64,000 nt of DNA, taken from JAWLHK01 sp041690355 [NCBI: bacterium] (lineage in GTDB: Bacteria; J088; JAWLBW01). Positions 9,586 to 21,698 of this stretch are shown piece by piece. A program made the position numbers and the translations under genes. Under the pieces are notes generated by a model, which was not told the origin of the DNA, made no database searches, and worked only from the letters and a program-made list of their open reading frames with translations. The stretch's first letter is position 1. Each line of letters starts with the position of its first letter. The stretch lies in assembly GCA_041690355.1 (NCBI GenBank), contig JAWLHK010000009.1, positions 62,001-126,000 on the forward strand, read 5' to 3'.

Positions 9586-11739
9586 ATGACTGAGCCCGTT
9601 TTCTTCAGCCCCTACGGCACCGTTTCGCGCACGCTGCGCCCCCCTGCTCCGGACGAGCAGGCGGCGCACCGTTTTGTCACGACGGTGCTTTCCGGCCGGC
9701 CCGGCCAGGAACTCGGCGCCGAACGCGTCTGGCTCGCCTGGGAAACCGCCCGGCTCCTCGACGCCGGGCCCGAAGCGCGCGAGACATTCGCCTGGCTGGT
9801 GGTCGTCAGCCTCCTGTACCGCATGCAGGGGAGCACACGGCTTCCGGTCGCCCAGCCGGGCGCGCTCGAAGCGGCTCTCGAACGCATGCTCCCCGCCGGT
9901 CAGACCGACGCCACGGCACGCGCGTCGGCGCTCGCGAACGACATCCGGGCCCTGCTCGACCGGCCCGAAACCCGGCCGCTCGTTGCCGCCGATGGCGCTT
10001 TCGCCCCGTTTCTCCTGCGTGCGGGCACCTTCGTGCATCAGCGGCTCGACTGGCAGGAAGAGCGCCTCATTCGGCATCTGCGCCGTTTGCTGACTCGTGA
10101 GCCGGCCGAGCATGATCCTGCCGCGGTCCGGGTTGGCCTGGCCGACATTCTGGCGCGTCCGGCGCGGCGCGGAGGCCGTGCCGAAGGCGCCCCGGTAATC
10201 CTGCAGCCCCAGCAGCAGTACGCCGTCCTTGCGGCGGCGCTCTCGCCGCTCAGCATCATTTCCGGCGGACCGGGAACGGGCAAGACGACCATCGTCGTCT
10301 CGATGCTGCGCCTTCTTGCCCGGCTGGGCGTTCCCGTGGAATCCGTCGTCCTCGCGGCCCCCACGGGCAAAGCGGCTTACCGGATGCACCAGGCCGTGCA
10401 GGCGGGGCTCGAGGGTATTCCCGATCGGACCGACGCCGATCAACTCCTGCGCGCCGGATGCCCGCAGCCGCTGACATTGCACCGCCTGCTCGGCTACTCG
10501 CCGGGCCGCGATCGTTTCGCCCACCACGAGAACCATCCGCTCGCCGCGCGCGTCGTCATCGTCGACGAGGCGTCGATGATCGACCTGCGCCTGATGGATG
10601 TGCTCGTCCGCTCCCTGCACCGCGAGGCCCGTCTCGTCCTGCTCGGCGATCCGGATCAGCTCCCTTCGGTCGACGCGGGGGCGGTCCTGCGCGACCTCAT
10701 GCCCGACGAGACGGCGCAGGTCCCCGAGTGGGCCGAACTGCTCGCGGCGGCCCCCGAGGCCGGGACCGATTCCGGCGCCCAGCCTCATCCGCTCGCCCGC
10801 TGCACGACGCGCCTGGCCCACAGCTACCGCATGGACCCTTCCGATCCGGATGGGCGGGCCATCCTGCTCGCGGCGCACGCGGTACGCGACGGCGATACGA
10901 AGCAGCTTTTTGCCGCCGACGCGGAGAGCCATCTGGTTCCCCTCGCTGCCGGCGCGCCCGAGTTCCGCGGCATCGGCTGGCTGGCGCCGCGCGTCCCCGC
11001 CGCCGAGCGTCCGCGGGCGGCGGGGGGTGATGCGCCCGTGCTCGACGCAAGCGTGCGCGAGTTTCTCCACCACTGGAAAGAGCAACGTCTGCGCGGCCTG
11101 GCCGATTACGACGAGCTGGTCCACCACACTTACGTCCACGACGGCCAGGCGTTCTGCGAAGAAGACGCCCGGCGCCTCGCGCGCCTGTTCGCCCATGCCG
11201 AATCTGCGCGCCTGCTGTGCGTCACCCGCGTCTTTCCGACTGGAGCCGACGCCGTCAACCAGGTGCTGCGCCGCCTGCTCGACCGCGACGAAGACGACCC
11301 CTCCGCATTCCGCCCGGGCGAACCGGTCATGATGCAGCGCAATGATTACGAGAAGCGCATCTTCAACGGCGATCAGGGCATCGTGCTGCGCGTCGGCACT
11401 CCGGGGTCGGCCCCCGGCTCGCGCGGGACGCCGATGGTCGTCTTTCTGCGCGACGGCGGGTTCGCTCCTTTCGGACTGGCGACCCTGCAGGCCGACCTGC
11501 GCCTGTCGTACGCCATGACCGTACACAAGAGCCAGGGTTCGGAGTTCGACCATGTCGCGCTGCTCCTCCCCGATGAGGATATCCCTCTGCTGACCCGCGA
11601 AGTCCTCTACACGGCCATGACCCGCGCGCGCAGATCGGTCACCCTGCTCGGCGCCCGGGAGCTCATCGAAGCGGCGATCGGCCGACCGATGGAGCGCCAT
11701 ACGGGGATCCGGGAGCGTCTGCTGCAGTATCTCGCGTAG
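9586..11739 (+). CDS. recD: Exodeoxyribonuclease V, RecD (alpha) helicase subunit
   Basis: RecD is the fast 5'-3' motor of RecBCD. The 717-residue product has an N-terminal RecB-binding region (to about 170). The SF1B helicase core has Walker A GGPGTGKTT (227-235), Walker B VDEAS (326-330), GDPDQLPSVDAGAVLRDL, the motif V sequence TVHKSQGSEFD (near 645-655) and YTAMTRARRSVTLLG. It starts 30 bases after recB, so the operon has no intervening gene. The whole RecBCD set is present and looks intact, and this lineage therefore uses RecBCD rather than AddAB. Confidence 0.95.
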   Translation: MTEPVFFSPYGTVSRTLRPPAPDEQAAHRFVTTVLSGRPGQELGAERVWLAWETARLLDAGPEARETFAWLVVVSLLYRMQGSTRLPVAQPGALEAALERMLPAGQTDATARASALANDIRALLDRPETRPLVAADGAFAPFLLRAGTFVHQRLDWQEERLIRHLRRLLTREPAEHDPAAVRVGLADILARPARRGGRAEGAPVILQPQQQYAVLAAALSPLSIISGGPGTGKTTIVVSMLRLLARLGVPVESVVLAAPTGKAAYRMHQAVQAGLEGIPDRTDADQLLRAGCPQPLTLHRLLGYSPGRDRFAHHENHPLAARVVIVDEASMIDLRLMDVLVRSLHREARLVLLGDPDQLPSVDAGAVLRDLMPDETAQVPEWAELLAAAPEAGTDSGAQPHPLARCTTRLAHSYRMDPSDPDGRAILLAAHAVRDGDTKQLFAADAESHLVPLAAGAPEFRGIGWLAPRVPAAERPRAAGGDAPVLDASVREFLHHWKEQRLRGLADYDELVHHTYVHDGQAFCEEDARRLARLFAHAESARLLCVTRVFPTGADAVNQVLRRLLDRDEDDPSAFRPGEPVMMQRNDYEKRIFNGDQGIVLRVGTPGSAPGSRGTPMVVFLRDGGFAPFGLATLQADLRLSYAMTVHKSQGSEFDHVALLLPDEDIPLLTREVLYTAMTRARRSVTLLGARELIEAAIGRPMERHTGIRERLLQYLA

Positions 11740-11790
11740 CCACCTTTCGGCGCGCGGGCCGTTCGTGCGCGGGCACGGGCTTCGACGCGC

Positions 11791-11819
11791 TTGCTCCCCG
11801 GGTCACCCTGCGGTACAAA
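11791..11819 (+). promoter_or_regulatory. Sigma70-type promoter for the 11848 gene
   Basis: TTGCTC, 17 bases, TACAAA. It sits in the gap after recD and would start transcription about 20 bases before the ATG at 11848, separating this two-gene unit from recCBD. Confidence 0.45.
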
Positions 11820-11847
11820 GTAGGTTCCACCTCGACCGGGACGAAGC

Positions 11848-12276
11848 ATGGGACTTCTCGACAGCCTGAAATCGACCGCGACGAAACTGCTCGCCGACAA
11901 CGTTCTCGTGCGCGGCGCGCTACCCAAAGTGCAGGAGGCGCTCGGCCGACTCGAGGGGCTGTCGGCCGATTTCCTCACCGACCTCACGCTGTTCCGCGCG
12001 AAACTGAGCGATCCGTCGTACAACTATCTGCCGGCGGTGCTCCAGAATTTCGTGACCCCCGACCACTGGCACCAGTTCGTCCTGCACATGAAAGACTCGC
12101 TCTTCGTCGTCGAAGATCGGAGGATCAAGCTTCATCCCGACGTGAAACTGGCGGGGACCGAGGTTGCGCTCCGTCTGGTTTTCGGCGATCGGTGGGCCGA
12201 GAAGGGCGCCGAGTTCAAGCTGCTTCCGCCCGAAGCTCCGGCCGCGGCGTCCAAGCCGGTCGAGCCTCAGGGCTGA
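11848..12276 (+). CDS. Conserved hypothetical protein, 142 aa
   Basis: I do not recognise the family. The protein is soluble, begins MGLLDSLKSTATKLLADNVL (an amphipathic helix), and has a central region with TPDHWHQFVLHMKDSLFVVED. A Pro/Ala-rich tail follows. There is no signal peptide, membrane segment or Cys motif. It is followed after 5 bases by the HEPN-like gene, so the two are probably cotranscribed from the promoter at 11791-11819. A partner role for the HEPN-like protein is only a guess from this spacing. Confidence 0.7.
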   Translation: MGLLDSLKSTATKLLADNVLVRGALPKVQEALGRLEGLSADFLTDLTLFRAKLSDPSYNYLPAVLQNFVTPDHWHQFVLHMKDSLFVVEDRRIKLHPDVKLAGTEVALRLVFGDRWAEKGAEFKLLPPEAPAAASKPVEPQG

Positions 12277-12281
12277 GCGGT

Positions 12282-12629
12282 ATGCCGACGGAATCACGCA
12301 GCTGGTTCGAGCGGGCGATCTTCGACCTTTCGATCGCCCAGGCGCACTTCCAGAGCCGGCTGTGGACCGGCGCGGCGCTGCATGCGCGGCAGGCCGCCGT
12401 CAAGTTTCTCCAGGCCGGGCTCGCCCACACCCGCGAAATCGACCCTTCGCCGCGCATCCGTGATCTGCGCGGCAACCTTCGCGCCCGCGCCCCGGGGTTC
12501 GCCATGGACGCCGCCTGGGACGGTCTCGATCGCTATGCGGGCGACGCGGAATTCACGGAAGTGGATGCCCGCCTTGCGCTGCAGTGGGCCGCGGGCGTGC
12601 GCGACGCAGTGGCCGCGCTCCTCGGCTGA
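12282..12629 (+). CDS. HEPN-like domain protein, 115 aa
   Basis: An all-alpha protein whose first half (FERAIFDLSIAQAHFQSRLW, then ALHARQAAVKFLQAGLAH) matches the pattern of PF05168-type HEPN domains: two helices with a small-residue and basic helix that packs against a partner. I do not see the R-x4-6-H motif of RNase HEPN toxins, and no MNT-type nucleotidyltransferase antitoxin is adjacent. A non-toxin nucleotide-binding or scaffold role is therefore more likely. It starts 5 bases after the preceding gene. The ATG at 12282 was chosen over an upstream in-frame ATG at 12192 that would overlap that gene by 85 bases. Confidence 0.6.
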   Translation: MPTESRSWFERAIFDLSIAQAHFQSRLWTGAALHARQAAVKFLQAGLAHTREIDPSPRIRDLRGNLRARAPGFAMDAAWDGLDRYAGDAEFTEVDARLALQWAAGVRDAVAALLG

Positions 12630-12649
12630 GCCGAGGGCGCTCGTACAGG

Positions 12650-12985
12650 CTAGGCCGGAGAAATCCGCGGGTCGCCCTTCAGCAGACGCTCGGATCCGCA
12701 CTTGGCGCAGACCTTGTAGGACGCGAGCGTGCGCCATAGAAACATGACCAGGGCGGCCACGAGCAGCACGTGCACGAAGAAGCCGACGGTCAGGCCGACG
12801 GCGATCACGGGATATTCAACCCACCAGGCGCCGGGGACGATGCGCCGCACGGCGCCGTGGTACTCACACGTATCGCAGGTGCGCACGGGGCGCGCGAACT
12901 TCCACACGAGCCCGCGAAGGGATATCAGGATCGTCACGCCGAGCGCCACCGAGAGGGCGAAGGCGTGCGCTTCGAAAAACTCCAC
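12650..12985 (-). CDS. Small membrane protein with two CxxC pairs
   Basis: A 111-residue protein with two or three membrane helices: about 10-25 (ALSVALGVTILISL), 55-75 and 75-90. There are two CxxC pairs, CDTC near 36-39 and CAKCG near 95-98. The pairs flank the paired central helices and could jointly bind one metal ion near the membrane face. Family not recognised. The GTG start at 12985 has AAGGGA six bases upstream and lies 9 bases after the stop of the SDR gene, so the two form an operon. A role in membrane metal or redox sensing is conceivable but unsupported. Confidence 0.65.
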   Translation of the reverse strand: MEFFEAHAFALSVALGVTILISLRGLVWKFARPVRTCDTCEYHGAVRRIVPGAWWVEYPVIAVGLTVGFFVHVLLVAALVMFLWRTLASYKVCAKCGSERLLKGDPRISPA

Positions 12986-12994
12986 GCTCGTCCC

Positions 12995-13792
12995 TTACAT
13001 CTCGAACGGCTGGGTGGCAAGCCACTGCGCGCCGTCGACGATCATGATGGCCCCCGAAATATAGCGGGCGGCCGGCGAAGCGAGAAAGACGGCCATGTCG
13101 GCGATCTCCTGGATCGTGCCGAACCGCCGGAGCGGGATGTTCGCCGCCATCTTCTGGGCGAGGTCGCCCGGGGCGAGCCGCATCATCCCCTCGGTGTCGC
13201 CGATGGGCCCCGGAGCGATGTTGTTCACGCGAATGCCCAACGGTCCCCATTCAACCGCCAGATTCTTCATGAGCGCGTCGATGCCCGCCTTCGCCGCCAT
13301 GACGTGCGCCTGTAGCGGGGTGCCGACGTAGTGGAGCGTCGCCGTAATGTTGAGGACGAGCGGGTCCTGCCCTTCGGCCCCCGCCTTCGAGAGCGCCTCA
13401 AATGCCGCCTTGGTGACGTTGAAGGTGCCGATGGTGTCGATCTCCATCACGGTGCGAAAGGCGTTGTAGGAGAGCTGCGAGGCGGGGCAGAGAAAGTTAC
13501 CGGCGGCGCCGTTGACGACGGTATCGAGTTTTCCGAAACGCTCGAGCGCGACGGCCACCGCCCGCTCGACCTCTTCGGGCTTGCGCACGTCGGCCTGCAC
13601 GGGGACGCACTTGCCGCCGGCCGCCTCGATTTCTTCGGCCGCCTTTTCGAGATTTTCGAGTTTGCGGCTGGTGATGACGACGTTGGCGCCGTACTGCGAG
13701 AAGTTGCGGGCGATGCCCTTACAGATGCCGGTTCCGCCGCCGGTCACCAGCGCCACTCGGCCCTTCAGTACGTCTGCACGAAACACGCTCAT
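12995..13792 (-). CDS. SDR oxidoreductase, 2,4-dienoyl-CoA reductase-like
   Basis: A 265-residue short-chain dehydrogenase with TGGGTGIC cofactor motif (about 17-24), NGAAGNFLCPA, NITATLHY and AVEWGPLGIRVNNIAPGPI. These stretches resemble peroxisomal-type 2,4-dienoyl-CoA reductase (DECR2), which reduces dienoyl-CoA with NADPH during oxidation of unsaturated fatty acids. As in that subfamily, the usual YxxxK tyrosine is missing (VMAAK) while the lysine stays. Function is inferred from these motifs. The gene has its own promoter at 13827-13855 and leads a two-gene operon with the CxxC membrane protein. Confidence 0.8.
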   Translation of the reverse strand: MSVFRADVLKGRVALVTGGGTGICKGIARNFSQYGANVVITSRKLENLEKAAEEIEAAGGKCVPVQADVRKPEEVERAVAVALERFGKLDTVVNGAAGNFLCPASQLSYNAFRTVMEIDTIGTFNVTKAAFEALSKAGAEGQDPLVLNITATLHYVGTPLQAHVMAAKAGIDALMKNLAVEWGPLGIRVNNIAPGPIGDTEGMMRLAPGDLAQKMAANIPLRRFGTIQEIADMAVFLASPAARYISGAIMIVDGAQWLATQPFEM

Positions 13793-13826
13793 CGGTCACT
13801 CCGCTCCGTAGACAGGTTGAACGGGT

Positions 13827-13855
13827 AGAGTAACAGCCCACTTCAGAATTGACAA
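13827..13855 (-). promoter_or_regulatory. Sigma70-type promoter for the SDR gene
   Basis: On the minus strand: TTGTCA (13850-13855), 17 bases, TACTCT (13827-13832). It lies in a locally AT-richer gap and points at the SDR start at 13792. It would give a leader of about 28 bases. Confidence 0.55.
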
Positions 13856-13982
13856 TTTACCGATTGACTCGAATGACGATTTGCCGGCAAGTACCTGTGT
13901 GCACCTGGTGATTGGGCCGCTGAAGGCGCGACCATTTACCAGCGCACGGCGACCGCCCCTGGGGCCTGGCGCTTCCGGCGTC

Positions 13983-15104
13983 TCAGATGCTTTTCGGCAC
14001 CCCGGCCCGCACGTCCTCTTTCTGGGCCGCCAGGAGCTTTTCGTAGGCTTCGCGCTCGGCATCGCTGATCGCCTTGGGCACCACGATCCGCAACTCCACA
14101 TAGAGGTCACCGCGACCGCCGCCGCGCAGATGCGGAACCCCCTTGCCCCCCAGGCGCAGCCTCTGGCCGCTCGAGCTTCCGGCGGGCACCTTCATCTTGA
14201 CCGTGCCGTCGGGCGTGGGAACTTCGATGCGCGTCCCCAGGGCCGCCTCTGCCGGCGTGAGCGGCAGGGTGATTTCGAGATCGTCGCCGCTGCGCTTGAA
14301 GAACGGATGGGGACGCACGCGCACCTGGACGTACAGGTCGCCCGGCTCGGCGCCATCGAATCCGTCGTTCCCTTTTCCGCTCAGCCGGATGGTACCCCCG
14401 TCGCGCAGCCCGGCGGGGATGCGTACGCGCAGGGACTCACGCGACAGCTGCACGCCGGCACCCCCACAGGTCAGGCAGGGGTCGCCGGTTTTTCCCGCCC
14501 CCCCGCATTGCGGGCAGGCCTGGCTGAAGGAGAGAAACCCGCTCCCCATGGTGACCTTGCCGCGTCCGCCGCATTGGGGGCACGTGCTCTGCTTGCCGCC
14601 GGGCTGAAACCCCGATCCCGTGCAGGTCTTGCAGGCGACTTCACGCTGAATTTCCAGCTGAATGGTCGAACCGTGCACGACATCGGCCAGATCGACCGTG
14701 ACTTCGGCGCGCAGATCTTCGCCGGGCGCGGCCCCGCCGCCGCCGCCGAAGAGGTCACCGAACAGATCGGCAAACCCACCGCCGCCGCGTCCGCCGCCGG
14801 CGCCGCGAAAGAGGTCCTCAAAGCGCACCCCGCCGAACCCGCCGGCTCCGGGACGGAATCCGCCGGCGCCCGCGCCGCCGCTCGTAAACGCCTCATGGCC
14901 GTACTGGTCGTAGGTCTTGCGCTTTTCAGGATCGGAGAGCACCGAGTAGGCTTCGTTCACCTCCTTGAACTTCGCCTCGGCGTCCTTGTCGCCCGGATTC
15001 ACGTCCGGATGATGTTTTCGCGCCGCCTTGCGGAAGGCTTTCTTGAGGTCGTCGACGCTCGCGTCACGCTGAACGCCGAGCACCTGATAATAATCGCGCG
15101 CCAT
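13983..15104 (-). CDS. dnaJ: Chaperone DnaJ (Hsp40)
   Basis: Co-chaperone that stimulates the DnaK ATPase and delivers unfolded clients. The 373-residue protein has a J domain (1-70, HPD at 32-34) and a long Gly/Phe-rich linker. The zinc domain has four repeats, [24 protein letters not shown] and CLTCGGAG, followed by the two C-terminal beta domains, so it is a full class I DnaJ. The ATG at 15104 gives the standard [11 protein letters not shown] start; an in-frame ATG at 15113 would add three residues. It lies 100 bases after dnaK with a terminator-like hairpin in the gap, so its expression should be lower than that of dnaK. Confidence 0.96.
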   Translation of the reverse strand: MARDYYQVLGVQRDASVDDLKKAFRKAARKHHPDVNPGDKDAEAKFKEVNEAYSVLSDPEKRKTYDQYGHEAFTSGGAGAGGFRPGAGGFGGVRFEDLFRGAGGGRGGGGFADLFGDLFGGGGGAAPGEDLRAEVTVDLADVVHGSTIQLEIQREVACKTCTGSGFQPGGKQSTCPQCGGRGKVTMGSGFLSFSQACPQCGGAGKTGDPCLTCGGAGVQLSRESLRVRIPAGLRDGGTIRLSGKGNDGFDGAEPGDLYVQVRVRPHPFFKRSGDDLEITLPLTPAEAALGTRIEVPTPDGTVKMKVPAGSSSGQRLRLGGKGVPHLRGGGRGDLYVELRIVVPKAISDAEREAYEKLLAAQKEDVRAGVPKSI

Positions 15105-15118
15105 GCTCTGCACACCCG

Positions 15119-15157
15119 AAAAAACAGCGGGCTGCCGGGGGCTCCCGGCAGCCCGCT
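15119..15157 (-). terminator. Rho-independent terminator or attenuator between dnaK and dnaJ
   Basis: A 14-bp perfect stem (arms 15126-15139 and 15144-15157, AGCGGGCTGCCGGG paired with its complement) closes a 4-base loop. On the minus strand it is followed after one base by six Ts (15119-15124). It ends 15 bases before the dnaJ ATG, so readthrough is needed for dnaJ unless dnaJ has its own promoter. Confidence 0.8.
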
Positions 15158-15204
15158 CGTGTTTCTATCCGCGGACGAAGGTTCCGGCTCCAGGCTCCGG
15201 AAGT

Positions 15205-17112
<1,908 letters not shown>

Positions 17113-17165
17113 GGCTTACTGCTCCTCGAAAAAACGTTTGTGCGGATGGGATATTCTTAGTCACG

Positions 17166-17193
17166 AATGTAAGCACCCTCTGCCGGGTGTCAA
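17166..17193 (-). promoter_or_regulatory. dnaK promoter with an inverted repeat in its spacer
   Basis: On the minus strand: TTGACA (17188-17193), 16 bases, TACATT (17166-17171). An inverted repeat CACCC-N6-GGGTG (17174-17189) fills the spacer and would be a natural repressor site. No CIRCE motif and no sigma32-type -10 (CCCCAT) is present. A housekeeping promoter with an unknown regulator fits best. Confidence 0.55.
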
Positions 17194-17250
17194 GCCCCGC
17201 GGGTAAATAACTGAAATCATATGTCTTTTCGGTGGCCGCCCGGTCCGGGA

Positions 17251-17313
17251 GGCGGAGAGGGAGAGTGGGGGAGCGGGAGAGTGGGGGACGGAAAACGAAA
17301 AACACAAAAAACG
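17251..17313 (-). repeat. Pyrimidine-rich dispersed intergenic element, copy 1
   Basis: Read on the minus strand this is a T-rich run with repeated TTTTTCG, then a C-rich run of CCCCCACT and CTCCCGCTCCCCC units. The same order of T-rich then C-rich units occurs on the plus strand at 48180-48240. It lies between the CoA-binding gene and the dnaK promoter. Confidence 0.6.
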
Positions 17314-17335
17314 GCGACGCGGATTCCTGTTCCCG

Positions 17336-17764
17336 CTACCGGATCAGGGTCGCGTGGTCGACCTTGATGCACCGGCTCTGCACGACGTCGTAATCGTGGT
17401 CCAGTAGCATCCGGGCCGCCGCTTCATTGCGGATGCCAAGCTGCATCCAGAAGAGCGGAGCCCGCCGCCGCAGGGCGGCCTCGGCGACGCGGGGCACGTC
17501 GGCAGGCCGGCGGAAGACATTGATGATGTCGATCGAGATGCCCGGCGGAATCGCCTCGAGCGAGGCATACGGAAGCTCGCCGAGCACCCGCCGGTTCGAC
17601 GGCAACGTCGGGTTCACGGGCAGAATGCGATAGCCCGCGTTCTGCATGTAGCGGCTCACCTCGTAGCTCGCGCGGTACTCATCGTCGGAGAGCCCGACGA
17701 CGGCTATCGTCTTGGCGGTGCGCAAATGCCGCTCGATGGCCCCGGCGTCATGCGAAATCTCCAT
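17336..17764 (-). CDS. CoA-binding domain protein (YccU family)
   Basis: A 142-residue single Rossmann-like CoA-binding domain. It has TIAVVGLSDDEYRASYEV at the nucleotide loop, the YRILPVNPT strand-turn, and IDIINVFRRPADVP and FWMQLGIRNEAAA, all typical of the YccU group. The substrate and physiological role of this group are not established. GGAGGGAG precedes the ATG at a good distance. It is followed by the dispersed element and the dnaK promoter region. Confidence 0.85.
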   Translation of the reverse strand: MEISHDAGAIERHLRTAKTIAVVGLSDDEYRASYEVSRYMQNAGYRILPVNPTLPSNRRVLGELPYASLEAIPPGISIDIINVFRRPADVPRVAEAALRRRAPLFWMQLGIRNEAAARMLLDHDYDVVQSRCIKVDHATLIR

Positions 17765-17847
17765 CCGGTGTCTCCCTCCGAATCCGAGCGGCCTGTTCGC
17801 CCCGATCGTACTCCCGGCCCGACGCGACCTGCAGCCCGGCCGGTCGC

Positions 17848-19242
17848 CTACAGGAGCCCGTCCCGATCGACGACGGCCCCCCCCTGAAGGACCGAGACGA
17901 TGCGGTGGACCGCCCCCAGGTCAAGCAGCGGATCCCCGTCTACCAGCAGCAGATCGGCCCGATAGCCGGGCGCCACCCGCCCGAGGTCGTCTCCGCGCCC
18001 GATGGCCTGGGCGTTGCCTGCCGTGACCGCCCGCAGAATTTCACCGGCCGGCATCCCCGCCGCCGCCAGGAGGTCGATTTCCTGGTGCAGGGTCGCGCCG
18101 CCGAACTGACCGATGTTTGGAGAATCACTCCCGATGAGCAGCCGCACGCCGTGCTCGCGCAGGATCTGAACGTTGCCGGCCCAGTACGGGCTCGCCTTGT
18201 GCAGCATGTCGAGATATCCCCTGAAGGCCTCGGGCGCCCGGTAATCGGCCGGTCGCGAGAGAAGCGCGTTCACCACCCCCGGATCGCCCACCGCACGCTG
18301 CAGGGGACCCAGTTCGTAGTTGCCCTGAATGAGCCGATCGATGGTGCCGAAGACCGCCAGCGTCGTCGTGACCGCCACGTTCTTTTCGGCCAGCATCTTC
18401 GCCGTGCCGGCCGTCAGCGGTTCCCGGTATACGTTGTGCGCCAGAATGTCGGCGCCGGCGGCGACCATGCGCCAGGCATCCGCGTTCGTCCCGATATGGG
18501 CGAACACCAGGCGCCGGCCGGCATGCGCCGTTTCGGCTACGGCGGCGGCGGCCTCCGACGAAAGGAGCGGAACCCCGAGGGGAATGTCGTCGGAGGTCAT
18601 CTTGATGACGTCGACACCGGCCTCCAGAAATTCGGCGACACGCACGCGGGCCTCCTCAGGCTCGCTTACGCCGACCCCGAGCAGCTCGTCACTGACGAAG
18701 AGCGACAGATACCAGGGGAGAAAGACGCGCAGCATGGCCACGGGGTGCCCACCGTCGGCCGTGAAGTGAGGGCCCGAGACCAGCATGCGCGGACCCGGGA
18801 GCTCGCCCCGCTCAATCCTGTCGCGCAGGGTGACGCTCTCATCGAGCGCTCCACCCAGGTCGACGATGGTCGTCACGCCGGCATAGAGAAACGCGCGCAG
18901 CACCTGTTCTGCATTGGGCAGGCTGAGCGCCCACGGCGGCGCCGAACCGCCCGAAGCGTGGGCGTGCATGTCGATGAGCCCCGGCATGACCGTGCGTCCC
19001 GCGCCGTCGATGACGGCCGCATCCGAAGGCACAGCGCGCGTTCCCGAAGGCCCGACCCACTCGATGCGGTCGCCGGCGAGAAAGACATCTTGCCGCGCGG
19101 TCGTCACCGTGGCGTCTCCCGAATAGACGCGCACATTCCGAAGCACGACGACCGAACGTCCGTCGGCAGCCGGACGCGGCGCGGGGACAGACTGACAGGC
19201 AGCGGTCAGAAGAGCTGCCGCGAAGAGAATCGAGTAACGCAT
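17848..19242 (-). CDS. Lipoprotein metal-dependent amidohydrolase
   Basis: A 464-residue exported hydrolase. The first 16 residues form a lipoprotein signal ending LLTAAC (Cys16). The amidohydrolase TIM barrel follows, with DMHAHAS (HxH at 93 and 95), VIKMTSDD (probable carboxylated Lys), FAHIG, ILAHN and LIGSDSPN (metal Asp). This fits the imidazolonepropionase/prolidase-like branch that cleaves cyclic amides or dipeptides; the substrate cannot be told. The ATG at 19242 was chosen because AGGAA sits upstream and the lipobox then falls at the right place. A longer start at 19266 would bury the signal. Confidence 0.85.
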   Translation of the reverse strand: MRYSILFAAALLTAACQSVPAPRPAADGRSVVVLRNVRVYSGDATVTTARQDVFLAGDRIEWVGPSGTRAVPSDAAVIDGAGRTVMPGLIDMHAHASGGSAPPWALSLPNAEQVLRAFLYAGVTTIVDLGGALDESVTLRDRIERGELPGPRMLVSGPHFTADGGHPVAMLRVFLPWYLSLFVSDELLGVGVSEPEEARVRVAEFLEAGVDVIKMTSDDIPLGVPLLSSEAAAAVAETAHAGRRLVFAHIGTNADAWRMVAAGADILAHNVYREPLTAGTAKMLAEKNVAVTTTLAVFGTIDRLIQGNYELGPLQRAVGDPGVVNALLSRPADYRAPEAFRGYLDMLHKASPYWAGNVQILREHGVRLLIGSDSPNIGQFGGATLHQEIDLLAAAGMPAGEILRAVTAGNAQAIGRGDDLGRVAPGYRADLLLVDGDPLLDLGAVHRIVSVLQGGAVVDRDGLL

Positions 19243-19281
19243 GTGGATTCCTGGATGAAGACTCAACGAGAGGACGCCGCT

Positions 19282-19803
19282 TCAGCGCGCGCCCGAGGGA
19301 AGCAGAAAGAGCAGGGCCGCCGAGATGGCCCCCTGGATAAGCCAGCCGATGACGCAGACGCCGAGCGCGCGCCACGTGTTGTCGTAATCGAGCGCCTGGC
19401 GCACGGCCACCACGGTGGCGGCCAGCATCCAGATCGAGACGACGATGAGCACGAGGCCCGACACCGGGCGGATCAGGCCGAGGATGTTCAGGAGCCCCGG
19501 CGCCGCCGCGAAACCGAGCGTCCGCAGCATCTGGCCCAGGTCGGCATCGGTCTGCGGCTGGGGGAGCAGACGGGTACCGATGACATAGGTCAGAAATGCC
19601 CAGACGAACCAGCCGAAGAGGGCCGTGATGACGCCGACGACGAGCCCGCTGAAGGTCTCGGAGTACATGCCGACGCCCGCCGCCAGGCTCGAGAGCGCCA
19701 CGACGGTCATTGCCTGACCGATGGCCCCCGGGTCGGCTTCGACATCCTCGAAGACCCGGGCATCGAGCCGGGCTGCGGCCAGCACGCGGTTGACAAACGC
19801 CAT
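19282..19803 (-). CDS. Yip1-like membrane protein
   Basis: A 173-residue integral membrane protein with about five hydrophobic segments (about 30-45, 52-75, 93-110, 112-135 and 150-170). A soluble N-terminus begins FVNRVLAAARLDARVFEDVE. The arrangement fits the Yip1 domain family, whose bacterial role is unknown. AAGGAGGG lies ideally before the ATG. It sits 39 bases upstream of the lipoprotein hydrolase and may be cotranscribed with it. Confidence 0.75.
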   Translation of the reverse strand: MAFVNRVLAAARLDARVFEDVEADPGAIGQAMTVVALSSLAAGVGMYSETFSGLVVGVITALFGWFVWAFLTYVIGTRLLPQPQTDADLGQMLRTLGFAAAPGLLNILGLIRPVSGLVLIVVSIWMLAATVVAVRQALDYDNTWRALGVCVIGWLIQGAISAALLFLLPSGAR

Positions 19804-19902
19804 GGTTCCCTCCTTCGTCTCGGCTCGTGAATCACGAATCCGCGGGTGCGGAGGGTACGGAGCTCCGCGGGAACTGCGGTCGGTGGCCGAAGGACGTCTC
19901 TA

Positions 19903-21573
<1,671 letters not shown>

Positions 21574-21698
21574 GGGAATCCTCGCTGGGCGGAAAAAGGA
21601 ATCCACCATTGTACCCGGCAGCCGCAGGTTTCTCTAGTGAGGCCCCGGCAGGACGAGACCCGATGCAGCGTTGCCTTCGGATTGCGAGCGGCCGCCGT

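Noticed and set aside
9496-11700. Long open frame on the minus strand opposite recD
   Set aside because: It mirrors recD almost exactly, and its translation is Arg/Gly/Ala/Asp-rich with no family pattern.
12282-12629. HEPN RNase toxin
   Set aside because: The R-x4-6-H motif is absent and there is no nucleotidyltransferase antitoxin next to it.
13793-13982. Small gene between the SDR gene and dnaJ
   Set aside because: No frame with a start signal and protein-like composition; the gap holds the SDR promoter and otherwise nothing I can name.
17113-17335. CIRCE element or sigma32 promoter before dnaK
   Set aside because: No TTAGCACTC-N9-GAGTGCTAA and no CCCCAT-type -10 at the proper distance were found.
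17905-19830. Open frame on the plus strand over the amidohydrolase and Yip1-like genes
   Set aside because: It crosses two real genes and the gap between them, with low-complexity basic sequence.
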